Part shown: positions 1 to 8,041 of the stretch, in pieces
Layout of the letters: every line of letters starts with the position of its first letter
How positions within the stretch are numbered: the stretch's first letter is position 1
Assembly: GCA_002477465.1 (NCBI GenBank)
Contig: DLPV01000067.1
Location: 42,714-78,635 of the forward strand
Source of the DNA: Gammaproteobacteria bacterium UBA7449
Lineage (GTDB): Bacteria; Pseudomonadota; Gammaproteobacteria; Pseudomonadales; Pseudohongiellaceae
DNA length: 35,922 nt
Direction of reading: 5' to 3'
Program-made: the position numbers and the translations under genes
The notes under the pieces: model-generated
The model's input: only the letters and a program-made list of their open reading frames with translations
Databases searched by the model: none
What the model was told of the DNA's origin: nothing

Positions 1-64
1 CCGCCATTCTGTTCATGGCGGCATCGAGATTGCCAGCCTCTCACTGATCTGAAAAGGCAGCGGT

Positions 65-979
65 CTAGAGATTTTTTAGGGTCTCGACCGAACGAAATGG
101 CATGGTTAGTTGCATGTATAGAGACAGCTGCTCACCAGTGCCATTGCCCACCCGCGCAACATCCGGATTGCCGTTGAAGGTACCGAACACTCGGTCCCAG
201 ATGATCAGCGCACAGCCAAAATTTTGATCGCTTTCGTCGCGTTCCAGGGAATGGTGCAGGGCATGCCATTCGGCGGTGGTGAAAAGCAAACCAAACAGAC
301 CAGAACGTAGCGGTAAGTTGCAGTGATTGAAGTAGACTGTAGTCAGGCGCAAGGTAATAAACACTGAGATCACGTCCCCGCTGACCTGGAAAAAGGCCAG
401 GATTATCGCGGGCCCAATACTCAAAGCCATGAACTCCAGCGGATGTGTTCGGTCAGCCCGGGCAGCGCTCATCTTGGTAATATGATGGTGTGTGGCATGC
501 ATGCGCCAGAAAAACATGTAGCGGTGCTGAATGCGGTGTAACCAGTAGTAGATGAACTCAACCATCAACATGGCGAGGAAAGCCATGGAGAGCAGCCCAA
601 GCGTAGTCTCTGCTTGAATCGTTACAGGAAACGCAGAAGCTTCTCTGAGCCAGTCAAAGGCGTCGGAAATTGGTGTGTCGTAATACTCATCGTAGAGCGG
701 CACCCAGATCATGTAGGTGGCCAGCACCCAAAAACTGTCTTCCAGAAAATCCCTCCAGTTTAGCAGCCAGTCGCCCCGTCTTGGCGTGAGCCGCTCCCAC
801 AGTAGCAGCGTTGGAATAGGCAGCAGCAGAATGATCGAAGTGAGTTGATCGGCATCGGTCCAGCCGGTAGTTATGGCGGTAGCCACAAGTACGGCGCTGC
901 CCAGCACAACAAATGGCTGAGGCAAACTCCAAAGGAGATCTTTTAAACTGTCGTTTTGAGAGGGAACTAATTCTTGCAT
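65..979 (-). CDS. Membrane fatty acid hydroxylase / sterol desaturase family protein
   Basis: A 304-residue integral membrane protein of the FA_hydroxylase (PF04116) superfamily, di-iron enzymes that hydroxylate or desaturate lipids using O2. The histidine clusters are visible: HRIQH at residues 148-152, HATHHH at 161-166, an isolated FNHCN near 219, and HALHH at 239-243. Hydrophobic segments lie near residues 22-37, 48-62, 128-146 and 184-215, so the histidine boxes face the cytoplasm in the usual topology. The start is the first in-frame ATG; no strong ribosome site precedes it, so the start is less certain than the family call. The substrate cannot be told from sequence. It is followed on the same strand by the M61 peptidase gene's reading direction but separated from it by a palindromic repeat, so co-transcription is doubtful. 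Confidence 0.85.
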   Translation of the reverse strand: MQELVPSQNDSLKDLLWSLPQPFVVLGSAVLVATAITTGWTDADQLTSIILLLPIPTLLLWERLTPRRGDWLLNWRDFLEDSFWVLATYMIWVPLYDEYYDTPISDAFDWLREASAFPVTIQAETTLGLLSMAFLAMLMVEFIYYWLHRIQHRYMFFWRMHATHHHITKMSAARADRTHPLEFMALSIGPAIILAFFQVSGDVISVFITLRLTTVYFNHCNLPLRSGLFGLLFTTAEWHALHHSLERDESDQNFGCALIIWDRVFGTFNGNPDVARVGNGTGEQLSLYMQLTMPFRSVETLKNL

Positions 980-1026
980 ATTGGTTTCATGCTATGTCAT
1001 TTAAATTTGACGCGCTACTAGTATGT

Positions 1027-1050
1027 AGAGGGAGATTTATTTTCTGACCC
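1027..1050. repeat. Intergenic REP-like palindrome, copy 1
   Basis: The minus strand reads GGGTCAGAAAATAAATCTCC, starting 19 bases past the stop of the M61 peptidase gene. It belongs to the same family as the copies near 5804, 7948, 14388, 16609, 24298 and 30042: a short GGG(A/T)CAGA head followed by an AT-rich core and, in the best copies, the reverse complement. Confidence 0.6.
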
Positions 1051-1068
1051 GTTCCGCCTCAGCTAGTC

Positions 1069-2925
1069 TTATTCATCGCCCTCATCCAGTCCGCCTAACC
1101 AGTCCCTGCGCATCTGGCTCCTGCTTTGAGCGGCATCTTCATAGACTATTATCTCGTGGTCAGCCAGGGCAGGGTCCAGTGTGACGCCCAGAGTCTTCAG
1201 ATGGCCATCCCTGAATAACGCCAACTCTACAGTATCTTCAGGGTCATAGCGACGAAGCAGCGTATTCAGGCCACTGCCAATCCGCACGCCGTCCAGAGCG
1301 AGGAGCTCGTCGCCGGCGTTCACGCCTGCACGCCATGCCGCACCATTGAGACGTGGTGCGCGCACCACAGGGGGATTGCCGCGAATGGATACGCCAAGGG
1401 AAACCTGCACGGGGTCCTCGCTGATGTCTTCACGGTCAAGTGACCAGCCGATATTTTCCAGGGCTTGTGCAATTGGCAGTGGTTCGGTGCCATAAACCCA
1501 GCCGTCCAGCCGCTCGGCCAGAATTGCGTCCCCCACTGCTGCGACCCGTGCGCGAAAATCTGTGTAAGTAAAACCGCCTCCGCCGAGGGGGAAGTCGTCG
1601 TACAGTGCGCTCATCACTGTATCCAGGCTGCGCAGGCCGCGACTGATGCGTCGAATCTCGAGGTCCAGCACTAGCCCTACAAGACCGCCTTGACTGTAGA
1701 AGGAAATAGTTCGATTGGCCTTATCCGCAGCGCGGTCGGGACCGCGATGGTAGCCCTTGGTCCAGGCTTCGTAGCTGGCCCGTGCGAGGGTGTCCTGGCC
1801 ATAACCGGGATTGTCGACTACGCCGCCTATGGTATCCGCGAGCTGCTTGCGATAATCGGCAACGGGCATCAGACCTGCCCGTACCGGCAGGAGCTGGTCG
1901 TAGTAGCTGGTCAGACCTTCGGCTACCCAGAGTAACTCGGTATAGTTAACATTTTGGTAGTCATAGCGATCGATTGATGCAGGGCGGAAACGCTTTACGT
2001 TCCAGGTGTGAAAAAACTCATGGGCCATTAATCCGAGAAAACCACCCCAGCGCTCGTCATCCCAAAATGAACGGGGGTCGGTGTGAACGACGGTGCTGTT
2101 GTAGTACTCCGTACCGCCACCGAGACCGGGTCCGCTATGCAAAAGGAACAGGTAGCGATCTGTTGGCAATGACCGCGAGGCCGACTCGAATACACCGGCA
2201 GAAGCTTCCACAATGGCGCTGATGTCGTTGGCAAGGCGCTCCTCGTCCTCATCCCAGGTGCCATGGATCAGGAAGTCGATGGTCATGCCGCCAGCTTCGA
2301 AGCTGACGAGATCAAAAGTCCCGGCTTCGATGGGTGAGTCTACCAGGCGATCATAGTGAGGGGCGACAAAATGGCCTGGTTCAGGCTGCTCCATGCCGCT
2401 CCCTGCGCGCCAGCCTGCAGGCAAGTTCAGGGTGATATCCACTGGCTCGTCACGGAATCCATCGGCATAGACAAATACGGCAGCCGGATTCAGAAATGCG
2501 TGCTCGGCATCGACATGGCGGGTGCGATCGGTAAGGCTGTCGGCATAGAGTCGATAGCGAACTATGACGTCGCCGATGCTTGAATCAGGCCTTTTTACCT
2601 GCCAGGAAGATTTGGCTGTCTGCTCAAATGGCAGGGCCAGGCCATTTTCATCCATCACTTCAATGCCCGACATCGTGCCGACAAAGTCCAGCACGAGGTA
2701 AAGACCGGAGCGCCATACTGGCAGGTGGAAATCCAGGGTATCGCCAATAACCTCACTAAAGCGCGCCTCGATCGTGACCTGTTGAACCTGTCGCTCGCTA
2801 AAGTCGAGCTGATAATAGGTTTCATTGGCGCCAGCTGAATGGCTCAACGCTCCAACTGCCAGCGACGTGATAAGCAGCAGCGCAGGGCACAATTCGCGAG
2901 CATAATTGTTGATCGTGTTACTCAT
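1069..2925 (-). CDS. Exported M61-family metallopeptidase with C-terminal PDZ domain
   Basis: A 618-residue zinc aminopeptidase-like protein (M61, glycyl aminopeptidase family). The zinc motif HEFFH is at residues 302-306, and a second glutamate in WVAEGLTSYY at about 336 is the third ligand. A GGGTEYYNST stretch at 269-278 matches the substrate-binding strand seen before HExxH in this family. A PDZ domain occupies about 520-600 (GVSIRGNPPVV to GDELLALDGVRI). The reading frame is open to 2961, but I chose the ATG at 2925 because AAGGAG sits six bases upstream and it begins a clear signal peptide ending near HSAGA. The product should be periplasmic or outer-membrane associated and would trim peptides from the N-terminus. 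It is divergent from the anchored split-barrel gene at 3132. Confidence 0.9.
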   Translation of the reverse strand: MSNTINNYARELCPALLLITSLAVGALSHSAGANETYYQLDFSERQVQQVTIEARFSEVIGDTLDFHLPVWRSGLYLVLDFVGTMSGIEVMDENGLALPFEQTAKSSWQVKRPDSSIGDVIVRYRLYADSLTDRTRHVDAEHAFLNPAAVFVYADGFRDEPVDITLNLPAGWRAGSGMEQPEPGHFVAPHYDRLVDSPIEAGTFDLVSFEAGGMTIDFLIHGTWDEDEERLANDISAIVEASAGVFESASRSLPTDRYLFLLHSGPGLGGGTEYYNSTVVHTDPRSFWDDERWGGFLGLMAHEFFHTWNVKRFRPASIDRYDYQNVNYTELLWVAEGLTSYYDQLLPVRAGLMPVADYRKQLADTIGGVVDNPGYGQDTLARASYEAWTKGYHRGPDRAADKANRTISFYSQGGLVGLVLDLEIRRISRGLRSLDTVMSALYDDFPLGGGGFTYTDFRARVAAVGDAILAERLDGWVYGTEPLPIAQALENIGWSLDREDISEDPVQVSLGVSIRGNPPVVRAPRLNGAAWRAGVNAGDELLALDGVRIGSGLNTLLRRYDPEDTVELALFRDGHLKTLGVTLDPALADHEIIVYEDAAQSRSQMRRDWLGGLDEGDE

Positions 2926-3131
2926 GGGATCTCCTTGGTGAATGCCGAAAGGATACCGCAAAACGAATTCGGGTTAGAGGGAAAAAGCAGGATTAGAGGA
3001 CTTGCGACCGCCTGATGCTTGAAATTCAGTTACAATGAGGTGGTTTGAGTCTTGCCGTATTATTCTCAACACATCGTTTTTTCATTTTCTCTATAAAACT
3101 AATCTCTAAAAATCTATGAAGGCGAGAAATC

Positions 3132-3719
3132 ATGAGCAAGGTTGGAAAAGTTCTGCTGACTGTTGGCATCCTGCTGTTCGGTGCGCTGCTGACGCTGCGT
3201 ATCACTGGGCTCGACCCTGAGTACATGGACTACACCACGGAGGCATACACTGAGAGAGGTCGTATGACCTATCCCGGTTTGTGGCTAAAGGGAGAGCTGG
3301 TGCAAGAACCAGTGGCCGATTGGGATTGGGTTTATGATGTGGATCACCCAGTGCGGGGAAACACGATCATGTTGGAAACCCGAACCTGGTATGGCATTCC
3401 CTATTCGGTCACCATCCTGCCCACCGCCCGTGGTGACAAGCTATATATTGGTGGCAGTGCCAGAGACGCCAGACTGGAACGTGAGTTCCCTGACCACAAG
3501 CAGTGGTGGGCTAACGTTGAACGAGACCCCCGTGTGCGGCTAAAGATCGATGGCAAGATCTATGAGATGACGGCAACGCTGGTTAGTGATCCGGCCGAGT
3601 TCGTCGAAGTCATTGGCAGGGAACCAGTGACCACGACTATAGCCGAAAATGGAACGGAACAGGTCGTCGCGAAATGGTATTACTGGGAGGTTACGCAGCG
3701 AAACCTGGCGCAATACTAG
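3132..3719 (+). CDS. Membrane-anchored split beta-barrel (nitroreductase/PNPOx-like) protein
   Basis: A 195-residue protein with one N-terminal hydrophobic segment (residues 5-23), then a soluble domain. The stretch from about 85 to 150 (ETRTWYGIPYSVTILPTARG, KLYIGGSARDA, WWANVERDPRVRLKIDGKIYEMTA) resembles the F420-dependent nitroreductase / pyridoxamine-phosphate-oxidase-like split barrel, where a 'W..NL..dP.V.v' segment packs under the flavin or deazaflavin. I infer a flavin-type cofactor but see no proof; the family name is the firm part. The ATG follows GGCGAG with a workable spacing. It is transcribed away from the M61 peptidase. The gene ends 191 bases before the convergent DUF2892 gene. 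Confidence 0.6.
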   Translation: MSKVGKVLLTVGILLFGALLTLRITGLDPEYMDYTTEAYTERGRMTYPGLWLKGELVQEPVADWDWVYDVDHPVRGNTIMLETRTWYGIPYSVTILPTARGDKLYIGGSARDARLEREFPDHKQWWANVERDPRVRLKIDGKIYEMTATLVSDPAEFVEVIGREPVTTTIAENGTEQVVAKWYYWEVTQRNLAQY

Positions 3720-3863
3720 ATTTGATCCGTGCGCTTTAGTGCATGCTGTTAAGACAGCAGGTTCAGCCTTAGCTCTATTATCTGGCGATACCGACGCTTC
3801 TCGACACTATCCAACATCCACCACCCACCATTTACCAGGAACACCAGGTCAGACGTACTATCC

Positions 3864-3890
3864 AGCGCAGAGTAATTACTCTGATGCGCT
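3864..3890. terminator. Bulged hairpin around a 16-bp perfect palindrome
   Basis: CAGAGTAATTACTCTG (3868-3883) is a perfect 16-bp palindrome. It is flanked by AGCG on the left and CGCT on the right (three unpaired bases), giving a strong bulged hairpin. It sits between two convergent genes, so it may be a two-way terminator, although no long T-run follows. It could equally be a protein-binding palindrome. Confidence 0.35.
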
Positions 3891-3910
3891 TGCGATGAAA
3901 GATTCCCTAA

Positions 3911-4087
3911 TTATTGGGGACAGGTGCTTTTGCCGAGTACTTTATATAAGGGGCAAAAGCCCACGATTCCAGTGCCCAGAGCGATAAGGCCAAAGATGGA
4001 AAGAAAGCCAAACCCGCCTAGCCCGATCAAGACAATGCCGAGAATTACGCGCATTATTCTGTCGTCACGGCTTTCATCGATTGTCAT
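3911..4087 (-). CDS. DUF2892 (YgaP-like) small inner-membrane protein
   Basis: A 58-residue protein. It begins MTIDESRDDRIMRVILG, continues with two hydrophobic segments (about residues 14-26 and 28-44), and ends in the family hallmark TGIVGFCPLYKVLGKSTC. That pattern (N-terminal DR-I-R, central glycine-rich helices, 'TG..GFCPLY..LG..TC') is the DUF2892 transmembrane domain, also found as the C-terminus of the rhodanese YgaP. The ATG at 4087 has TTAGGAG nine bases upstream. Two cysteines, C45 and C56, are conserved in this family and may handle sulfur or redox chemistry. An FNR/Anr-type box lies 78 bases upstream of the start. The 3' end of the gene carries a 9-bp inverted repeat (GCTTTTGCC at 3926-3934, GGCAAAAGC at 3952-3960). 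Confidence 0.85.
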   Translation of the reverse strand: MTIDESRDDRIMRVILGIVLIGLGGFGFLSIFGLIALGTGIVGFCPLYKVLGKSTCPQ

Positions 4088-4137
4088 GATAAAGAACTCC
4101 TAAATTTTCTTAATCGCATTCGATTGAGTCAGGAGGG

Positions 4138-4178
4138 ATTTTGCGCCCCTGCAAGGAAGTCGTGTTGATTTGAGTCAA
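4138..4178 (-). promoter_or_regulatory. FNR/Anr-type box and class II promoter for the DUF2892 gene
   Basis: At 4165-4178 the plus strand reads TTGAT-TTGA-GTCAA, nine of ten matches to the FNR/Anr consensus TTGAT-N4-ATCAA. On the minus strand it is followed after 21 bases by CAAAAT (4143-4138), which matches the -10 consensus at four of six positions. This is the geometry of a class II FNR promoter, with the box near -41.5 and replacing a -35. I infer oxygen-responsive expression of the small membrane protein. Confidence 0.6.
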
Positions 4179-4349
4179 TTATAAGAGGCGCTGATTAATC
4201 GGGATGTTCTACGCAGAGTGCCGTGAACTTATTGTAAGCGAGTCAGGTCACCATTGCGGGGCAGGCCTGACCCGCTTTATACGGAATTATATTTCCAATG
4301 CTTCACGAGAAAGGCGTGTCAGGCTTAGCCCCGATACAAAATCTAAAGT

Positions 4350-5066
4350 CTATTCTGGCTTCGCGAGCTTAAGCACAAACCTGTCGGTGCGTCTTTCCAG
4401 ACTCGGATCAAATGGGCCGAGCGTATGGTCGTCTTCTGGGTTTTCCAGCAAGTCGCTCGCGCCGACTAATACGAAACCTGCGCTCAGGGCGGCCTTCACT
4501 GCATCCTCAAAAGCGATGCGGTGAAGTGTTGCATTGTCCGCACCTTCCGTGCCCTCGTGATCCAGGATGGCCAGGACCCCGCCAGGTTTTAAGGCAGACA
4601 GTATACTTTTAAGCATGCTATCTGCTTGAGCTGGCGAGCGATTATAAATATCATGGAAATTCAAAGCGGTCATCGTAAAATCAATTGAGTCTGAGGGAAC
4701 GTCTGCTAGTGAGCCGATCCAATTCTCGACATTGGATAATCGACTCAAGCGCTCGTTTCTTTCTTCGGCACTGTTTTCAGTGATGGGTATAGGGTTATTG
4801 TGCATATAAACTTTACCGCTATCCCCAACAGCGTAGGAAAGCACTTCTGTATACCAGCCCCCCATGGCGATGACATCCAGCACGGTGTCACCTTGCTTTA
4901 CGCCCATAAACTGCAAAATTTCAGGCGCTTTGCGGATGCTATCCCGTGTTTTGTCTTGTGCCGGTCTATCGGGATTGTCCATAGCTTGTTGTAGCGCGCT
5001 GATACTTTGGCTGCTGGCAGTATTGCAGGCCAACAAGAGTGCGATGACGGTTAGAACTGATTTCAT
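4350..5066 (-). CDS. Exported SAM-dependent methyltransferase-like protein (COG4798 type)
   Basis: A 238-residue protein with an N-terminal export signal (MKSVLTVIALLLACNTASSQ; LLAC could be a lipobox) followed by a class I methyltransferase fold. Motif I is KQGDTVLDVIAMGGWYTEVLS (about 58-78), motif IV lies in DFTMTALNFHDIYN (about 129-142), and a post-motif strand is LKPGGVLAILDHEG (about 158-171). This arrangement fits the predicted methyltransferases of COG4798, many of which carry signal peptides. That is odd because SAM is cytoplasmic, and the substrate is unknown. The ATG has GGAGG upstream with good spacing. It is divergent from the small exported protein at 5316. Confidence 0.8.
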   Translation of the reverse strand: MKSVLTVIALLLACNTASSQSISALQQAMDNPDRPAQDKTRDSIRKAPEILQFMGVKQGDTVLDVIAMGGWYTEVLSYAVGDSGKVYMHNNPIPITENSAEERNERLSRLSNVENWIGSLADVPSDSIDFTMTALNFHDIYNRSPAQADSMLKSILSALKPGGVLAILDHEGTEGADNATLHRIAFEDAVKAALSAGFVLVGASDLLENPEDDHTLGPFDPSLERRTDRFVLKLAKPE

Positions 5067-5315
5067 GGCGTTTCCTCCAGCTTTGTCTCGAGAGATGCAG
5101 TCCGAGTAAGGTTAGCACACTCAGCGAACAGGCTGCCACAGAGCGATCCGAACCAGGGCGCCAGTCCCTAGTGACCGGAAACCCAAATAGCGCCGGCATC
5201 GCTTGCTGCTAAAAGTTTACAACTTGAGCAGGCCGGAAATTTTGATTCAATTAAGCTAAATGTTTTAAAGTTGAGCTCACTTTCTTCAACCTTGATATCT
5301 TTTGATTAACTGGAA

Positions 5316-5777
5316 ATGGCTGGAAAAATGATTCGACTAAGCTTCGCTGCTGTACTGATTGTATGTATGCAGATCGCAATTGCTGCTGATAACCCTGACA
5401 TTCGCGTGTTGATGACGACAGAGGAACTTACGGCCTCTGGAATCGGCCGCCTGTCGGATGACGAGATAGAGGCCATTAATCGCTGGCTCGTGCGCTACAC
5501 CGCACAGGATGCCGGAGAAATCATGGATTCCAGCCCCGCCGTTCAGGAAATTTCCAACGCGCCGATTCGCAGCGCGATTGACGGGCAGTTCAACGGCTGG
5601 GACGGTCCAACTCGTTTCCGTCTCAAAAACGGGGAAGTGTGGGAAACCAGCAGCACTCGACGTTACAGCTATTCTGCAGTCGACCCCGAGGTTGAGATCA
5701 CCAGAAATTGGATGGGGATCCACAGGATGCGTATTCTGGAAACTGGCCGGGCTATTAATGTGAGACTGGTGGAGTAG
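5316..5777 (+). CDS. Small exported protein of unknown function
   Basis: A 153-residue protein with a signal peptide (hydrophobic about residues 7-21, cleavage likely after AIAA). A short helical motif, LMTTEELTASGIGRLSDDEIEAINRWLVRY, resembles the 'T.EE..A.G..kLs..Ei..L..Wl' motif common in small exported proteobacterial proteins. A beta-rich C-terminus follows (RFRLKNGEVWETSSTRRYSYSAV ... EITRNWMGIHRMRI) that looks like a small SH3-like barrel. No catalytic residues are apparent. Two starts are possible: ATG at 5316 (TGGAAA just upstream) and ATG at 5328; the signal peptide works with either. Confidence 0.7.
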   Translation: MAGKMIRLSFAAVLIVCMQIAIAADNPDIRVLMTTEELTASGIGRLSDDEIEAINRWLVRYTAQDAGEIMDSSPAVQEISNAPIRSAIDGQFNGWDGPTRFRLKNGEVWETSSTRRYSYSAVDPEVEITRNWMGIHRMRILETGRAINVRLVE

Positions 5778-5803
5778 GCGGGTTCAAAGCATGTCGATAG
5801 ACT

Positions 5804-5845
5804 GAGACAGATTTAGTTTCTGCCACTGCTTTGTCCCTGAATAAA
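5804..5845. repeat. Intergenic REP-like palindrome, copy 2
   Basis: GAGACAGATTTAGTTTCTG is followed by a second half-unit CTTTGTCCCTGAATAAA, so the copy is degenerate and split. It begins 27 bases past the stop of the small exported protein and lies between convergent genes, so it may serve as a transcript end. Confidence 0.5.
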
Positions 5846-5897
5846 CCCGATCCCTTTTGCAGGCCCTTTTGTAGCGACCTCTTTTGTACTGTAGATC

Positions 5898-6692
5898 CTA
5901 TTCTTTCATTTTCGAGATTACGGTAATTCTAGTTTCCGGGTTGGCGTCATCTCCCGGATCATGAAAAAAACCCGCGACTACGCTTACTGAGATTGCCGGA
6001 CTTGATTCGGCGATACATGCGATAACGTGATTATCCGGATCGTCATCGCCGAGCGCGAGAGGGTGTACAGATTTGCCATCATCCAGCAATATCGTTACTG
6101 CGGTTCGCTGGGCCTCGGCGAGATCCGTGCCCTGGGGACCGGTCACGCCGCCTTCCCAGGTCAGTTGCACTGCCTGCACGGTTTGTTCCGGGCATTCACC
6201 TGCCAGCCTTGACTGGGAGGGTGAGAAGCGCTCTGCGTAAACGAGGCTAGGCCCAGACTCAAGGGCTGTAACTTTTTTGCCTGTGAGACCGACCAGAGAG
6301 TTGCCGTTCACATCTTGGAGCTGCCCCACAATCTCAACGCTGACTGGTAGAGCGTCTGCAGGACTAAACTCGCCGATCAGAAGGACTGTGCGTTGTTCCA
6401 GGGGTTCCAGAGCGGGACGAAGCGTTGCACACAAAGGCGTGACTATTTCTCCACTGCTGGTTTCAACGGCAAACGCGGATGCAGAAATTGTATCGCCATC
6501 TACCTGGACAGAAAAAACAACGGGCATGCCGTCCTGATTGGCGGCGGGCGGCAGTCCGCACAGTCGAGTGGCTCTTGGCGGTAAGGGATCGAGTCCGTGG
6601 TAGATAGAGAGGATACGCGGATGATTCTCGCGCTCCTGTGCGCTGGCGGCCAGAGTGAGGCAGAGCAGGATCATAGTTGTTATTGGCTTCAT
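5898..6692 (-). CDS. Exported protein of unknown function
   Basis: A 264-residue protein with a clear signal peptide (MKPITTMILLCLTLAASAQ, cleavage after SAQ). The mature part is mostly predicted beta strand and starts RENHPRILSIYHGLDPLPPRATRLCGLPP. Three mature cysteines are spread out (CGLPP near 45, CATLRP near 88, GECPE near 165, with another in VIACIAES near 225). I recognise no family. The repeated 'V-x-V-D-G-D-T' type strands are compatible with immunoglobulin-like or lipocalin-like folds, but that is only an impression. GAGGAT lies about 12 bases before the ATG. It converges with the gene at 5316. Confidence 0.65.
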   Translation of the reverse strand: MKPITTMILLCLTLAASAQERENHPRILSIYHGLDPLPPRATRLCGLPPAANQDGMPVVFSVQVDGDTISASAFAVETSSGEIVTPLCATLRPALEPLEQRTVLLIGEFSPADALPVSVEIVGQLQDVNGNSLVGLTGKKVTALESGPSLVYAERFSPSQSRLAGECPEQTVQAVQLTWEGGVTGPQGTDLAEAQRTAVTILLDDGKSVHPLALGDDDPDNHVIACIAESSPAISVSVVAGFFHDPGDDANPETRITVISKMKE

Positions 6693-6857
6693 TATTTTGC
6701 AGTATCCTCGATCAATCGCTTTTGCTTTCAGCTATTATCCAATTTCTGTGGCAATTATATCAGCAACCAGGAATGCATTCCCTGGCACCTTTATGCACTG
6801 AAGAATCCCGGTTTCACTTATGCTGTTTACTTTCCTACGCCATTACAGTGATAAAAA

Positions 6858-7943
6858 ATGAATAAAGTAAACTATCTGCTTATGCAGGCTATTCTCTGCT
6901 GTGCAATTGCTCACCCGGCGCCCGCGGCTGAATTTTATTTCCCCCCGGCAACCCAAGCCTGGGAGTCAATTTCCCCCGCTGCGGTGGGCTGGGATGAAGA
7001 TAAACTTTCTGCAGCGCTGGATATCGCTGGCGAGAGAAATTCTTCAGGAATCGTGATACTTCACAATGGCCGTATCATGGCTGAAAGGTATTGGGAGTTG
7101 CCGCAAAGCGACGTCTATAGTCGCTATTTGCAGGGTAAAGATGGCAGCGGCCGTGCCATAGAAGACGTGGCATCGGCCCAGAAGAGTGTGGTTGCGACAT
7201 TAGCCGGCATGGCGCAGGAACGTGGCTATTTGCAGCTCGACGATCCGGTGTCTGACTATCTGGGCGAAGGCTGGTCCCAGGCAACAGCTGCGCAGGAGCA
7301 GGCGATTACCATCAAGCATCTGCTAAGCATGAACAGCGGGCTGAACACGGACTTCACCTATGCCGGACCAGCAGGTTCACGCTGGTTGTATAACACGCCG
7401 GTCTATCACGCCAGCATGCGCGTGTTGATGGCGGCCACCGGTATGGGGCGTAATGAGCTCACGGTAAACTGGATTAGTGAGCCCATCGGTGCCCAATACA
7501 CTGCCTGGACGCCCAGACCCTGGGCTAATTCCGCCATTGCGGTTGGACTATCGACAACGGCAAGAGATCTGGCGCGCTTCGGTCTGATGATTCAGGCCGG
7601 TGGAGTCTGGGAGGGAGAACATGTGCTTGCTGATGCAGAATTCCTGACTGAGATGTTATCGCCTTCCCAGGGTTTGAATCCGGCCTATGGCTATTTATGG
7701 TGGCTCAATGGGCAAGCCTTTTCCCTCGGCACCCGTACCCGGGCTCCTCGTCGCGATGGGGCCCTAATTTCCTCGGCTCCCGATGATCTGATTGCCATGC
7801 AAGGCGCTGGAGATCGCAAGCTATACCTGGTGCCGAGTCTGAATCTCGTGGTGACCCGATTAGGGTTTAGTGGCAGCAGCCCGGGGAGCAGTTTTAATGA
7901 TGTGTTCTGGGAAGCGCTAATTGCGGCGGCCCCGCAGCAGTGA
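6858..7943 (+). CDS. Exported serine hydrolase, class C beta-lactamase / esterase family
   Basis: A 361-residue penicillin-binding-protein-fold hydrolase (Beta-lactamase, PF00144). The signal peptide ends near PAPAAEF (residue 25). The catalytic SxxK is SAQK at 106-109, within the expected 'D.aS..KS..a.L.G.a...G.l.LdDPv..YL' context. The second motif tyrosine is probably Y178 in WLYNTPVYH; the usual YxN is altered here (Y-N-T). The C-terminal third motif region is AMQGAGDRKLYLVPSLNLVVTRLG, which replaces KTG with a non-canonical sequence, as is common in esterase-type members. It is therefore more likely an esterase or peptidase-like hydrolase than a drug-resistance beta-lactamase. A weak ribosome site precedes the ATG. 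A REP-like palindrome begins five bases after the stop. Confidence 0.85.
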   Translation: MNKVNYLLMQAILCCAIAHPAPAAEFYFPPATQAWESISPAAVGWDEDKLSAALDIAGERNSSGIVILHNGRIMAERYWELPQSDVYSRYLQGKDGSGRAIEDVASAQKSVVATLAGMAQERGYLQLDDPVSDYLGEGWSQATAAQEQAITIKHLLSMNSGLNTDFTYAGPAGSRWLYNTPVYHASMRVLMAATGMGRNELTVNWISEPIGAQYTAWTPRPWANSAIAVGLSTTARDLARFGLMIQAGGVWEGEHVLADAEFLTEMLSPSQGLNPAYGYLWWLNGQAFSLGTRTRAPRRDGALISSAPDDLIAMQGAGDRKLYLVPSLNLVVTRLGFSGSSPGSSFNDVFWEALIAAAPQQ

Positions 7944-7947
7944 GCTT

Positions 7948-7970
7948 AAATAGGGACAGATTTATTTTTC
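7948..7970. repeat. Intergenic REP-like palindrome, copy 3
   Basis: AAATAGGGACAGATTTATTT starts five bases after the serine hydrolase stop. Only the first half is well kept; the reverse half is degraded (a weak TGTCCC lies near 8000). It is the closest match to the half-unit of the perfect copy at 30047-30079. Confidence 0.6.
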
Positions 7971-8041
7971 TCGACACTTTAAGCTATTAAACTATTAGTG
8001 TCCCCGACGCGCATGAGCCGAATTGTTATTTGGGAATTGAA

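Noticed and set aside
1..64. Possible C-terminus of a gene at the left edge, and a CCGCCA-N9-TGGCGG hairpin (1-21)
   Set aside because: Two frames end here (stops near 45-52) but the visible part is under 20 residues, too little to assign; the 6-bp hairpin alone is weak evidence for a terminator.
3649..3987. 112-codon plus-strand frame after the split-barrel gene
   Set aside because: It overlaps the end of one gene and the 3' end of DUF2892 on the other strand, has no ribosome site, and its composition is not protein-like.
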